DNA of 64,000 nucleotides from an uncultured Bacteroidia bacterium (GCA_902762435.1 CACWOH010000005.1:51873-115872); one strand, 5' to 3'. Numbered from the stretch's first letter, positions 35,158-43,725 are shown. Notes: generated from the sequence alone by a model not told the origin. A program made the numbers and translations.

Positions 35158-35519
35158 TTGCGCTTGCTTTCGATGGTGGCGATCAGTTGCTTGAGTTCCT
35201 CGAGGTCCATCTTGTCGTCTTCGACGAACTGGGATACGAGCAGGGAATAGGAGTTTCCGTAGTAGCGTTCGACGAGGTCGCCGACGGTGCTCCCGCGATA
35301 CTCCTTCTCGCTGATGGCAGGGGAGTAGCAGAAGCTGTTGGCCATCGGCTTGCGCGTCAGAAAGCCTTTGTCTTCCAGGAACTTGACCTGGGTGGCTACG
35401 GTATTGTACGAGGGTTTCGGGTCCGGGATTCGGGCCACGATGTCGCGGATGAACAGATCGCCGCTTCGCCAGACGATCTGCATGATTTCTTCTTCTTTTG
35501 CGGTAAGTTTCTGTTTCAT
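35154..35519 (-). CDS. BlaI/MecI-family repressor
   Basis: A 121-residue winged-helix repressor of the BlaI/MecI/CopY family: LTAKEEEIMQIVWRSGDLFIRDIV, the recognition helix region KPSYNTVATQVKFLEDKGFL and a dimerisation C-terminus. The cleavage region between the two domains is near ANSFCYSP. It should repress its own operon until BlaR1 inactivates it. The start MKQKLTAKEE matches the family; longer in-frame extensions run into the divergent promoter. ATGA overlap with BlaR1. Confidence 0.94.
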   Translation of the reverse strand: MKQKLTAKEEEIMQIVWRSGDLFIRDIVARIPDPKPSYNTVATQVKFLEDKGFLTRKPMANSFCYSPAISEKEYRGSTVGDLVERYYGNSYSLLVSQFVEDDKMDLEELKQLIATIESKRK

Positions 35520-35538
35520 TTTCCGAAGGTTTCCACAG

Positions 35539-35546
35539 CAAATATA
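35539..35546 (-). promoter_or_regulatory. -7 box (TATATTTG) for the blaI operon
   Basis: Perfect match on the minus strand, 19 nt before the BlaI ATG. Confidence 0.7.
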
Positions 35547-35558
35547 CAAACAAAAATC

Positions 35559-35585
35559 AAAACTCCTAATATTTTTCGGAGTTTT
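35559..35585. promoter_or_regulatory. inverted repeat, candidate BlaI operator
   Basis: AAAACTCC (35559-35566) and GGAGTTTT (35578-35585) are perfect inverted arms with an AT-rich 11-nt spacer, placed about 12 nt upstream of the blaI -7 box. Position suits an autoregulatory operator; a hairpin is the alternative. The classic MecI TACA/TGTA halves are not evident. Confidence 0.45.
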
Positions 35586-35625
35586 CTTAACTTTTTTAGG
35601 ACTGTGCCCTTTCCAGGAAAAAACG

Positions 35626-35633
35626 TATCTTTG
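35626..35633 (+). promoter_or_regulatory. -7 box (TATCTTTG) for the glycosyltransferase gene
   Basis: Perfect TAnnTTTG match 20 nt before the ATG at 35654. Confidence 0.68.
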
Positions 35634-35653
35634 CAATCCATTAAAGATTTGAG

Positions 35654-36667
35654 ATGAAGGTACTCTTTGTATGTAACAACGCATACAATCCCGGAAACGG
35701 CCTGAGCGTTTCCATCCACAATACCCTGCGGACGCTTCGGGAACACGGCGTGGACGCCCGCCTGATGGCGGTCCGCAACCCCGCCCCCGACGGTCCCCAG
35801 CCTGATTTCCCGCTGGGGCATTTCAAGTTCCCGGTCTTCGAGCCCATCATCTATGCAAACGGCTTCGCTTACGCCAAGATCGAGCGGAACAAGATCTCCG
35901 AAGCCCTCCGGTGGGCTGACATCGTCCACGTCCAGGAGGCGATGCCGCTGGAAAACGTTGTCGTCCGGATGGCCCGGAAGATGGGGAAGCCCCTCACGGG
36001 CACCTTCCACCTGTATCCCCAGAACGTCCTCGCCAACCTCGGTTTCCCCAAGAAGAACTTGTATTCAATCCCTGTTCCGATATCCAGTGTCCCACGGACG
36101 TCGTCCGGGATTATCTGATGAAAAAGCGCTTCAAGGCGCGCCTGCACGTGATCCACAACGGAATCGAACTTCCGGCGGAGCCCGTGAAGGCCACGGCCGT
36201 CGATCCGTCCGGGACGGTGGATCTGCTATGCGTCGGCCGCCTCGCTTCCGAAAAATCACAGGACACGCTCCTGCAGGCGATGCGTTATAGCCGCTACGCC
36301 AGCCGCATCCACCTGATCTTCGCCGGCAACGGCCCCAAGGAACGGCATTACAGGAAGATGGCCGACAGACTGTTCGCCGAAGGCATTCTGAAAACCCCCG
36401 CGACGTTCAGTTTCTACACGCACGAGGAGCTGCAGGACCTTGCCCGAAAATCCTACCTCTATATCCATTGCGCCTGGGTGGAAGTAGAGGGCCTGTCCTG
36501 CCTGGAAGCCACCCGAGAGGGGCTCGTGCCCGTCATTGCCCAGGGCGATATGATCGGTACGGCCGGTTTCGCCCTCTGTCCGGAGCGCCCGGAATTACGA
36601 TATAAACCAAAGCGCGGAGGCGCTGATCGCCATGTTCCGCGGCGCGCTTGAAACGGGCGGCCGATGA
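35654..36667 (+). pseudogene. glycosyltransferase (GT4-like) with two frameshifts
   Basis: A retaining glycosyltransferase of GT-B fold, split over three frames. Frame 1 (35654 to about 36060) encodes MKVLFVCNNAYNPGNGLS through TFHLYPQNVLANLGFPKKN. The second frame resumes with CSDIQCPTDVVRDYL and runs through the GRLASEKSQDTLLQAM and IHCAWVEVEGLSCLEA donor-site motifs. Compared with relatives, about 15-20 residues are missing at the first junction. A second +1 shift near 36591-36595 moves the end to the frame encoding YDINQSAEALIAMFRGALETGGR, whose TGA at 36665 overlaps the next ATG. Intact, it would be about 350 residues. Either a decaying gene or assembly error; two separate lesions favour decay modestly. 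Confidence 0.8.
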
Positions 36668-37539
36668 GACGCTTCCTGTTCTTCCTCCTGCTTGCGGCCG
36701 GGCTTTGTTCCTGTGCCACGGGGCGTTACGGACGTGGCCCGGAGAGCCGTGACATCGAACGCCTGCCGGGTTTCGAGGGTATCATCGAAGCGGTCAATTA
36801 CCCCAGCAGCGAGCCGCAGCTGACCGAGCGGCGCATGGTCGTGTATCTGCCTGCGGATTACTATCGGGATACGCTCCGGCGCTATCCCGTGTTCTATCTT
36901 TTCCACGGGGCCCGGGGCAACGAGAAGACCTGGATCGACAGCGCCGACGTTTTCCACCGACTGGATTCCCTGAGGCACGGCGGCCTGGCGGAGGATTTCA
37001 TCCTCGTGATGCCGAACATGAACCGCTACTACAGCGACCGGGAGTACAACAACGGGCACTGCCTGCCGGCCCTGCGCGCCTTCTGGCTGCAGGACGGGGA
37101 ACCGGAGCGGTACTTCCTGCACGACGTGGTCTCCTTCACGGACCGGCGCTACCGGACCGTTGCGTCGAAGTCCGGCCGTGCGGTCGCCGGGATGTCCAAC
37201 GGAGCGCTGCAGGCCCTCTATCTGTCTGCGGACCATCCGGATACCTTCGATTATGTGGGGCTGTTCTCGCCCTATACCTATGCGACTTTCGCCGCCAAGT
37301 ATCACCGGGACGTTTACGGCGGGCTCGCCTGGAAACTGGAAGATCAGTTCTCCGACCCGCCGGCCTATTACGGCGTCTATATCGGCAAGACGGACTTTTT
37401 CTATCCGCATATCCTCTTGTACGACAAGAAGTTGACCCGAAAGGGTTACCCGCACCGGCTCGTGCTGGCCGAGGGCGGCCACGAGTGGTACAACTGGATC
37501 GATTTCTACACGGACTTCTGCCAGCGGATTTTCCGCTAG
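36664..37539 (+). CDS. esterase family lipoprotein (CE1-like)
   Basis: A 291-residue alpha/beta hydrolase with a lipoprotein signal (lipobox LCSC near residue 16), so anchored to the cell envelope. Oxyanion strand YPVFYLFHGARGNEKTW, nucleophile GMSNGALQ, and catalytic His in EGGHEWYNW are visible. It is related to the secreted esterase at 19.4 kb but clearly divergent. Substrate unknown; enterochelin-esterase-like or carbohydrate esterase are the options. The ATG overlaps the end of the broken glycosyltransferase by 4 nt, indicating a former two-gene operon. It is followed by convergent tex with a 1-nt gap. Confidence 0.87.
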   Translation: MRRFLFFLLLAAGLCSCATGRYGRGPESRDIERLPGFEGIIEAVNYPSSEPQLTERRMVVYLPADYYRDTLRRYPVFYLFHGARGNEKTWIDSADVFHRLDSLRHGGLAEDFILVMPNMNRYYSDREYNNGHCLPALRAFWLQDGEPERYFLHDVVSFTDRRYRTVASKSGRAVAGMSNGALQALYLSADHPDTFDYVGLFSPYTYATFAAKYHRDVYGGLAWKLEDQFSDPPAYYGVYIGKTDFFYPHILLYDKKLTRKGYPHRLVLAEGGHEWYNWIDFYTDFCQRIFR

Positions 37540-37540
37540 G

Positions 37541-39676
37541 CTACTTCAGCAGACGGAGCGAGATGCGGCCGCGGTCGAGGTCGACGGCGGTCACGGACAC
37601 GCGCACCTGCTGGTGCAGTTTCACGACCTTCGTGGGGTCGGTGCCCCGGGGGCCCATCTGCGACACGTGCACCAGGCCGTCGTCGTGGATGCCGATGTCC
37701 ACGAAAGCGCCGAAGTTGGTGATGTTCGTCACGATCCCCGGCAGCTCCATCCCGACCTTCAGGTCGTCGATGCCGTGGATATCCTCCGCGAAGGAGAATT
37801 CGGACGCCTGCTCGCGCGGGTCCAGCCCGGGCTTGGCCAGTTCCTTCAGGATATCGTTGACGGTGGGCAGGCCGGCGGTCTCCGTGACGAAGTCCTTCGC
37901 CTGGATCTTCGCGCACAGTTCGGCATTCCCGACCAGCTCTTTCGTGCTGACGCCCAGCGATTTCGCCATCCGGTCCACGATGCCGTAGGACTCGGGATGC
38001 ACGGCGGAGTCGTCCAGCGGATTGACGGCCCCGCGGATGCGTAGGAAGCCCGCGCACTGCTCGAAGGCCTTCGGCCCCAGGCGGGGGACTCTCTTCAATT
38101 CCGCCCGGCTGCGGAAGCCGCCGTTTTCGGTGCGGTACGCCACGATGTTCTCCGCCAGGGCCGGTCCGATGCCGGCGACGTAGGCGAGCAGATAGGGCGA
38201 GGCGGTGTTCAGCCCCACGCCCACGGCGTTCACGCAACTCTCCACGGTATTGTCCAGTTGTTCCTTCAGCAGCCCCTGGTCCACGTCGTGCTGGTACTGC
38301 CCGATGCCCAGGTTCTTGGGGTCGATCTTCACGAGCTCGGCGAGCGGATCCATCAGGCGCCGGCCGATGGACACGGCGCCGCGCACGGTCACGTCCTGGT
38401 CCGGGAACTCCCGGCGGGCAATCTCGGAGGCGCTGTAGATGGAGGCGCCGTCCTCGCTCACCGTCCAGACCTTGCATCCCTCCGGCAAGCGGATCCGGCG
38501 CATGAATTCCTCCGTCTCGCGCGAGGCGGTGCCGTCGCCGATGGCCACGGCCTGGATGCCGTAGCGTTCCAGCATCTGCTGCACGGCCATGATGGACTTG
38601 ACCTTCTCGTTCTGCGGCGGATGCGGATAGATGATGGTGTGGTACAGGAGGTTGCCCTGTTCGTCCAGGCAGGCGATCTTGCAGCCGTTGCGGTAACCCG
38701 GGTCGATGGCCATCGTCCGCTTCTGCCCCACGGGGGCGCCCAGCAGCAGCTGGCGGAGGTTCTCGCCGAACACGCGGATGCTCTCGCGGTCCGCCTTCTC
38801 CTTCGCTTCGCGCAGCACTTCGCCGCTGATAGACGGCTCCAGCAGGCGCTTGAAAGCGTCGGCGACGGCCTCCTTCATCTGTTCCGCCAGCGGAGCGGCG
38901 GGATAGCCGTGCTCCTGGCAGAAATCGTAGTAGATCTTGGCACCGCACTTCTCGGGGTCGGCGTCGATGCCCACGCTCAGGAAACCCTCGTTCTGCGCCC
39001 GCAGGATGGCGAGCAGGTTGTGCGAGGGAATGCGGTCCAGCGGCATCTTGAAGTCGAAGTAACTGCGGTATTTGGCGGCGTCCGGGTTGTCCCGGCCGGC
39101 CTTGGTGACGGAGGCCGAGATGCGCCGGCGCCGGAAGATGCCGCGCAGGTTCTCGCGGATGGGCGCCGTTTCGCTGAGCCGCTCCGCGACGATGTCACGC
39201 GCTCCCGCGAGCGCTGCCGCGGCGTCGGGCACCTTGTCGCCCACGTATTTGCGCGCGTCGGTTTCGGGATCGCGCGTCCTGACGTTCCACATCAGGTCCG
39301 CCAGCGGTTCCAGACCCAGTTCGCGGGCTACGGTGGCGCGGGTGCGCCGCTTGGGCCGCCAGGGGAGGTACAGATCCTCCAGTTCGGTGGCGGACACGCA
39401 GCCCTCGATCTTCGCGCGGAGTTCGTCCGTCAGGGCGCCGGCTTCGCCGATGACCTTCAGGATGGTCTCCTTGCGCTTTTCCATTTCGGCGAACACGTCC
39501 ACCCAGTGGCGCACTTCGGCCACGGTGGCGTCGTCCATGCCGCCCGTCTTCTCCTTGCGGTAGCGGCTGATGAAGGGGATGGTGTCGCCGTCCGCGAAGA
39601 GGTCGGCGCAGTTCTCCACCTGCCAGTCCTTCAGGTCCAGCAGGCCGGCGATGTGCCGGATATAGATGTCTTTCAT
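37541..39676 (-). CDS. tex: Tex-family RNA-binding transcription accessory protein
   Basis: A 711-residue Tex (YhgF) protein, standard length. The N-terminal helical domain has the signature PFISRYRKEKTGGMDD and ATELEDLYLPWRPKRRTRA; the YqgF/RNase H-like core has MAIDPGYRNGCKIACLD; a helix-hairpin-helix region follows (NTASPYLLAYVAGIGPALAE); and the C-terminal S1 domain reads LPGIVTNITNFGAFVDIGIH. It binds RNA and influences transcription and ribosome-related processes. It overlaps the GT2 gene upstream by 4 nt, so the pair is co-transcribed from the box at 40405. Confidence 0.95.
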   Translation of the reverse strand: MKDIYIRHIAGLLDLKDWQVENCADLFADGDTIPFISRYRKEKTGGMDDATVAEVRHWVDVFAEMEKRKETILKVIGEAGALTDELRAKIEGCVSATELEDLYLPWRPKRRTRATVARELGLEPLADLMWNVRTRDPETDARKYVGDKVPDAAAALAGARDIVAERLSETAPIRENLRGIFRRRRISASVTKAGRDNPDAAKYRSYFDFKMPLDRIPSHNLLAILRAQNEGFLSVGIDADPEKCGAKIYYDFCQEHGYPAAPLAEQMKEAVADAFKRLLEPSISGEVLREAKEKADRESIRVFGENLRQLLLGAPVGQKRTMAIDPGYRNGCKIACLDEQGNLLYHTIIYPHPPQNEKVKSIMAVQQMLERYGIQAVAIGDGTASRETEEFMRRIRLPEGCKVWTVSEDGASIYSASEIARREFPDQDVTVRGAVSIGRRLMDPLAELVKIDPKNLGIGQYQHDVDQGLLKEQLDNTVESCVNAVGVGLNTASPYLLAYVAGIGPALAENIVAYRTENGGFRSRAELKRVPRLGPKAFEQCAGFLRIRGAVNPLDDSAVHPESYGIVDRMAKSLGVSTKELVGNAELCAKIQAKDFVTETAGLPTVNDILKELAKPGLDPREQASEFSFAEDIHGIDDLKVGMELPGIVTNITNFGAFVDIGIHDDGLVHVSQMGPRGTDPTKVVKLHQQVRVSVTAVDLDRGRISLRLLK

Positions 39677-40398
39677 TTTGCGGGGTGAAGTTTGCGGAAG
39701 CGCAGGCCCAGTACGCCCCAGAACGCCTCGCCGAAGATGCTGCCGGACATTTTGGACGTGCCCTCCTTGCGGTTGACGAAGATCACGGGGACCTCGGCGA
39801 TCTTGAAGCCGAGTTTCAGTGCGGTGTACTTGAGCTCGATCTGGAAGCCGTAGCCTTTCATCCTGACATCGTCCAGGTCGATGGTTTCCAGGACTTTACG
39901 GGAATAGCACACGAATCCCGCCGTGCTGTCGTAGATCTTTGCGCCCAGCACGGTGCGCACATAAATCGAGGCGCTGTAGGACATCATGATGCGCGTCAGC
40001 GGCCAGTTGACGACGTTGATGCCGTCGCAGTAGCGTGAACCCACGGACAGGTCCGCGCCGCCCTGGGTGCAGGCGGCGAGCAGGCGCGGGAGGTCGGCGG
40101 GGTTGTGCGAGAAGTCGGCGTCCATCTCGAAGATGTAGTCGTAGTCCCGCTCCAGGGCCCACCTGAAACCCGTCACATACGCCGTCCCGAGCCCCAGCTT
40201 GCCGCTGCGCTCCACCAGGAAAAGCCGGTCCGGATAGACCTGCTGCAGGCTCTTCACGACGCCGGCCGTCCCGTCCGGGGAGCCGTCGTCGATCACGAGG
40301 ATGTGATAATCGCCCTCGATGTCGAACACCGCCTGGATGATCTTCGAGATGTTCTCGATCTCGTTGTACGTCGGAATGATGACGAGTTTCCGTTCCAT
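39673..40398 (-). CDS. polyprenol-phosphate mannosyltransferase-like GT2
   Basis: A 241-residue family 2 glycosyltransferase without membrane helices, like soluble dolichol-phosphate mannose synthases (Ppm1/DPM1). Motifs: VIIPTYNEIENI, LVIDDGSPDGTAG, FEMDADFSHNP (DxD) and the acceptor-side RKEGTSKMSG. It would transfer mannose or a similar sugar to undecaprenyl phosphate for use in envelope glycosylation. I used the ATG giving MERKLVIIPT; it lies 6 nt from a perfect -7 box. Tex follows in the same operon. Confidence 0.93.
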   Translation of the reverse strand: MERKLVIIPTYNEIENISKIIQAVFDIEGDYHILVIDDGSPDGTAGVVKSLQQVYPDRLFLVERSGKLGLGTAYVTGFRWALERDYDYIFEMDADFSHNPADLPRLLAACTQGGADLSVGSRYCDGINVVNWPLTRIMMSYSASIYVRTVLGAKIYDSTAGFVCYSRKVLETIDLDDVRMKGYGFQIELKYTALKLGFKIAEVPVIFVNRKEGTSKMSGSIFGEAFWGVLGLRFRKLHPAK

Positions 40399-40404
40399 AA
40401 TCGT

Positions 40405-40412
40405 CAAATATA
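40405..40412 (-). promoter_or_regulatory. -7 box (TATATTTG) for the GT2-tex operon
   Basis: Perfect match on the minus strand ending 6 nt before the ATG at 40398; leaderless candidate. Confidence 0.72.
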
Positions 40413-40454
40413 ACTAAAATCCCTTATATTAGCATCGATAAACAATTCGGAGTT

Positions 40455-40892
40455 ATGAAAAAAAGCGGACTGTTGCCTTTTTTTGCCCTGGTTTTGGCAT
40501 TTTCATTTTCATCTTGTTGCATCTTGAGCAAGAATCCCGTCCTGAAAGGCACCCGCTGGACGGCTGTCCAGGAGATGTTCGTCGCCGATGCCGGCACGAT
40601 GACCATCCATCACACGCTGGACTTCCTCTCCGACAAGGAAGTGCTGGTCCTCTGGGAGAGTTATCTGCCCGCGCATCCCGCCATGCGGATGAGTCCCGAC
40701 GGGACGGTGGACACGATTCCCGCATCTTCCTCCGAGTCGGAAAATACCTGCACGTATACGTTCAAGGACGGAATACTTACCGTCACGACCCAGAAGGGCC
40801 TGTCGGAGTCGTACATCTATCAGAAGGACGGCACCTTCACCCGGCAGGAATCCTGGGGAGAGACGATCGTTTTCTCCCGCGTCAAGAAATAG
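40455..40892 (+). CDS. small hypothetical lipoprotein
   Basis: A 145-residue protein with a lipoprotein-type signal (FSFSSCC, modified Cys near residue 21). The mature part looks like a small beta-barrel of the lipocalin-like kind: LKGTRWTAVQEMFVADAGTM opens it, with a repeated strand-turn pattern and a YTFKDGILTVTT hairpin, as in many Bacteroidota lipocalin-like lipoproteins. Function unknown. It stands alone between divergent GT2 and convergent AlkZ-like genes and stops 1 nt before the latter's stop. Confidence 0.78.
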   Translation: MKKSGLLPFFALVLAFSFSSCCILSKNPVLKGTRWTAVQEMFVADAGTMTIHHTLDFLSDKEVLVLWESYLPAHPAMRMSPDGTVDTIPASSSESENTCTYTFKDGILTVTTQKGLSESYIYQKDGTFTRQESWGETIVFSRVKK

Positions 40893-40893
40893 T

Positions 40894-41937
40894 TCATCGC
40901 TTCAGGAAAGCGAGATACCGCCCGATTTCGGCTTCGAGGCTTGCATGCCCGGGGCCGGAATCTTCGTTGAATGGGGAGACGGCGACCCGCTCAGCTGCGG
41001 CGGACCAGTTGCCGGCCACCTTGCCGTCCAGGAGACAGACGGGCCAGAACGTCCCGCTCTGGTCGTGCGCACGGTGCCGGTGCTCCGGCGGAAGCACGAC
41101 ATCGCGGCTCTTGTAACTGATGAGGTATTCGTCGAAGGGCGGCAGCAGGATGCAGCGGTCTTTCCGGAATCCCCGCGTGCGGGCGTCGTCCGTGAGGAAG
41201 AATTCCCGTCCGCGCCAACTCTCTGAATGGAGCCAGTCGCCCAGCAGGGCGATGCCCCGCCGGCAGTCGTTGAGGCCCAGGCCGCTCCACCACGCAAAGT
41301 CCTCCAGCGTCGCCGGCTGGCTGTGGCGGAAGTATTTGCGGGTGAATCGCGTCAGGGCATCGTCGCGCTCGAACGGCTCCCGGGCGGGCATCTTGTCGTC
41401 TGCGAGGGCGTAGGTGGCCTTCCGGGGCAGCAGGTCGCCGCTGCAGAGAACGCCGGACAGCTCCGCCATGCGGATATGGTACGACAGCCGATGGTCGTCC
41501 ATCCGGATGTCGCGCTCCGCCAGGCCGCGGACGATCTCTTCTTTCGTGGCGCTTCCCAGGTCCGCGACGATCCGGCAAAGGATGTCCCGGACGCGGAAGA
41601 GTTCTTCGTTCGGAATGCTGATTCCGTTGGTGGCCATCCAGCCCCGGGTGACGGCGATGGCCTTCCGGCTGCAGAGTTCGATCCAAGGCCGGTAGTCTTC
41701 GGCCGACACCAGCTGCCAGGTGCCCCGCATCAGGTGGAAGCGCACGATGGCGCCGCTGTCATAGGCCCGCTTGAAGGCCTTCGCGGAGGGACGGCGGGTC
41801 CGCATCGCCACCGCCCATCGCATCCCCTTGTAATCTTGCGCCTGCACCGCTCCCATCCAGTTCACAGCCTCTTCGGGCGTCGTGAACTGCGGGCAGATGA
41901 GCTGCTGGCTCAACAGGCGTTGGGAAACGGGATTCAT
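40894..41937 (-). CDS. AlkZ-like winged-helix DNA glycosylase (HTH_42)
   Basis: A 347-residue protein of the winged-helix HTH_42 family that includes the interstrand-crosslink glycosylase AlkZ. The catalytic QxQ motif is Q32-A33-Q34 in VQAQDYKGMRWAVA. Other family signatures are RGTWQLVSAEDYRPW, ARTRGFRKDRCILLPPFDEYLISYKSRD and a C-terminal PVCLLDGKVAGNW. It is likely to unhook alkylated or crosslinked purines. A TTG one codon upstream is possible; the ATG is 7 nt from a TAACTTTG box. It is divergent from an unknown gene whose promoter box is 31 nt away. Confidence 0.9.
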   Translation of the reverse strand: MNPVSQRLLSQQLICPQFTTPEEAVNWMGAVQAQDYKGMRWAVAMRTRRPSAKAFKRAYDSGAIVRFHLMRGTWQLVSAEDYRPWIELCSRKAIAVTRGWMATNGISIPNEELFRVRDILCRIVADLGSATKEEIVRGLAERDIRMDDHRLSYHIRMAELSGVLCSGDLLPRKATYALADDKMPAREPFERDDALTRFTRKYFRHSQPATLEDFAWWSGLGLNDCRRGIALLGDWLHSESWRGREFFLTDDARTRGFRKDRCILLPPFDEYLISYKSRDVVLPPEHRHRAHDQSGTFWPVCLLDGKVAGNWSAAAERVAVSPFNEDSGPGHASLEAEIGRYLAFLKR

Positions 41938-41944
41938 CAAGACA

Positions 41945-41952
41945 CAAAGTTA
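41945..41952 (-). promoter_or_regulatory. -7 box (TAACTTTG) for the AlkZ-like gene
   Basis: TAnnTTTG match on the minus strand, 7 nt before the ATG at 41937. Confidence 0.68.
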
Positions 41953-41982
41953 CTTTTTTTCCGGCGCATCCCGAAAAAATAG

Positions 41983-41990
41983 TATATTTG
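41983..41990 (+). promoter_or_regulatory. -7 box (TATATTTG) for the unknown gene at 41996
   Basis: Perfect match ending 5 nt before a GTG start codon; leaderless candidate. Confidence 0.68.
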
Positions 41991-41995
41991 CTTTT

Positions 41996-42850
41996 GTGGA
42001 AAAGGTACAGTTCACAGGTACGAACTACGACGAGGTAAAGCGGCTGTGCGGCGAAAAACTCCTGGCTCCGTATTTCTGTATGGGCTTCTCGATGCTCTCG
42101 CTGGATACGGGAGAGGGCTTTGTGTCGGTGTATGAGGGCGATTTCATCGTCCGGGAGGACGACGGCACCCTGCACATCGAGCGGGAGGATTCCGGGCGGA
42201 AAACAAATGTCCGCGAGCACGGAACCTGTTTTTTCGAGTTGTATGCCCAGATCGTGCTCTCGACCTTTCTGGGACGCGAGTACGACGATCTGGTGAACCG
42301 GGACCGGCCGGACCTGCAGTCGCCGGACGGCCGGAGCGTGGGCATTGAAGTCACGCGGGCGATGGAAGAGAGCAAATCAGCCGGGCTGGCAATGTTGATG
42401 GATGTTGCCGGAATGACCCGCGGAGAGGACGCTGATGACCTTGCGCAGGTCCTTGAGAACGGTTACTCTTTCGGTTTGTGGGAAGGCAGGTATGTGGGCG
42501 CCAATGAGTTGCCGTACTGGAGTATGGCCCTGCCGATGCGCCGCATCCTGGAGAGCAAGGTAGGCAAGGTCAGCGACGGCTTTTACGGCCGTTTCGACCG
42601 GATGGGACTGTTCGTATTCAGCAAGGACGACCTGGGCGCCGCTGACGCCCTGAAGGCGATGAACTATACCCTCAGCCTGCAAAAATATCTCGACAATCGC
42701 TATGACCGCCTGTATCTGGCCGACGTGAACGACCTCTTTGCCTGCAACCTGGATGACGGCATCTCGGCCGGTTCGCGGATGGTCCGCTACAAGATCTCCC
42801 AGGAGCAGCGGAAAATATTCTACCTGGAGGCTATAAGAAGACAGTTTTAA
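41996..42850 (+). CDS. unknown protein, possible nuclease-like fold
   Basis: About 284 residues, no signal peptide or membrane segment. I do not recognise the family. The central region has RPDLQSPDGRSVGIEVTRAME, an Asp followed after about 12 residues by a strand ending in GIEVT. This resembles the core of some PD-(D/E)xK-like nucleases, although the usual Lys is replaced by Thr. The C-terminus is mixed alpha/beta. The GTG at 41996 is chosen because it follows a perfect promoter box by 5 nt; no ATG fits. It is divergent from the AlkZ-like glycosylase and overlaps the 3' end of the convergent nnrD remnant by 20 nt. The nuclease suggestion is speculative. Confidence 0.72.
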   Translation: MEKVQFTGTNYDEVKRLCGEKLLAPYFCMGFSMLSLDTGEGFVSVYEGDFIVREDDGTLHIEREDSGRKTNVREHGTCFFELYAQIVLSTFLGREYDDLVNRDRPDLQSPDGRSVGIEVTRAMEESKSAGLAMLMDVAGMTRGEDADDLAQVLENGYSFGLWEGRYVGANELPYWSMALPMRRILESKVGKVSDGFYGRFDRMGLFVFSKDDLGAADALKAMNYTLSLQKYLDNRYDRLYLADVNDLFACNLDDGISAGSRMVRYKISQEQRKIFYLEAIRRQF

Positions 42851-43670
42851 AGCCCTGCCAGAGGGCGTCGACCAGGTCCCGGCTGCTGTAGGCTTCGGCC
42901 GTTCGGGCCTGCGTCAGCGCGTCGCCGGCGTATCCGTGGATCCAGACCCCCAGGGCCGCGGCGTCCAGCGGACGGAGGCCCGGGCGAGCAGTCCGCCGAT
43001 GAGCCCGGTGAGCACGTCGCCGCTGCCGCCTTTCGCCATGCCGGGATTGCCGGTGGTGTTTTCCAGGCAAGTGCCGTCGGGGGAGTAAATGCGGCTGTGC
43101 CAGCCTTTTACGACGACAGCGCATCCCGTCCGGCGGCAGAGCTCCAGCACGGCATCCTCCTTTTCCTGCTCCGTGTTCCAGCTGACCAGCCGGCGGAGTT
43201 CGCCCGGATGCGGTGTCATTACGGAACCGGCGGGAATGGCGTCGAGCAGTTCTGTCCGGAGCGCGAGGATGTTGAGCGCGTCCGCATCCAGGACCATCGG
43301 GATATCCAGTTCCCGGGCGGTCCGGATCAGTCCGCCGAGCATTTCCTGCGTTCCGGGGGCCGTTCCCAGGCCGGGCCCGGCAGCGATGGCGCTGAAGCGT
43401 TCCGGCCGCTCGGGGAGGGTGTCGACGAACTCGCCCGGGCTTTCGGAAAGCATGGCGGAAGGGAAGTTCCCCACGGCCGCCGTCCACGGAATGGAGCGTA
43501 ACGAGGCCGCAGCCGGACTGGAGCGCGGCGCCCGTTGCGAGGAGTGCCGCACCGGGCATCCGTCGGCATCCCGCTACGATCAGCAGGTGTCCGTAATCGC
43601 CCTTGTGCGAGTCGTCTGCGCGCGTGGGGAGCAGCGGGCGGAGGTATTCCGGCGTGATGAATTTGAACAC
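42831..43670 (-). pseudogene. nnrD: ADP-dependent NAD(P)H-hydrate dehydratase with two frameshifts
   Basis: NnrD repairs hydrated NAD(P)H. The chain begins ITPEYLRPLLPTRADDSHKGDYGHLLIVAG in one frame, shifts at 43477-43482 (an extra base) into the frame encoding NFPSAMLSESPGEF through the catalytic KGGSGDVLTGLIGGLLAR, and shifts back at 42979-42981 (a missing base in a C run) to GLRPLDAAALGVWIHGYAGDAL. All family motifs survive if both bases are corrected. The separate epimerase domain often fused to it is absent. The GTG at 43670 sits 5 nt from a TAACTTTG box. Both lesions are single bases in short G/C runs, so sequencing error is a real alternative to gene decay. Confidence 0.8.
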
Positions 43671-43675
43671 GGTTA

Positions 43676-43683
43676 CAAAGTTA
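43676..43683 (-). promoter_or_regulatory. -7 box (TAACTTTG) for nnrD
   Basis: TAnnTTTG match on the minus strand, 5 nt before the GTG start. Confidence 0.65.
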
Positions 43684-43717
43684 CGAAAAGTTGTTTTCAA
43701 TTAAGGCTCAAGCTTGT

Positions 43718-43725
43718 TATATTTG
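43718..43725 (+). promoter_or_regulatory. -7 box (TATATTTG) for the GT92 gene
   Basis: Perfect match 23 nt before the ATG at 43749; a TTGTTTTC sequence lies about 20 nt upstream in the -33 region. Confidence 0.7.

Noticed and set aside
35154-35519. Beta-lactam resistance operon
   Set aside because: BlaI and BlaR1 are present but there is no beta-lactamase or mecA and the BlaR1 C-terminus lacks a penicillin-binding sensor domain.
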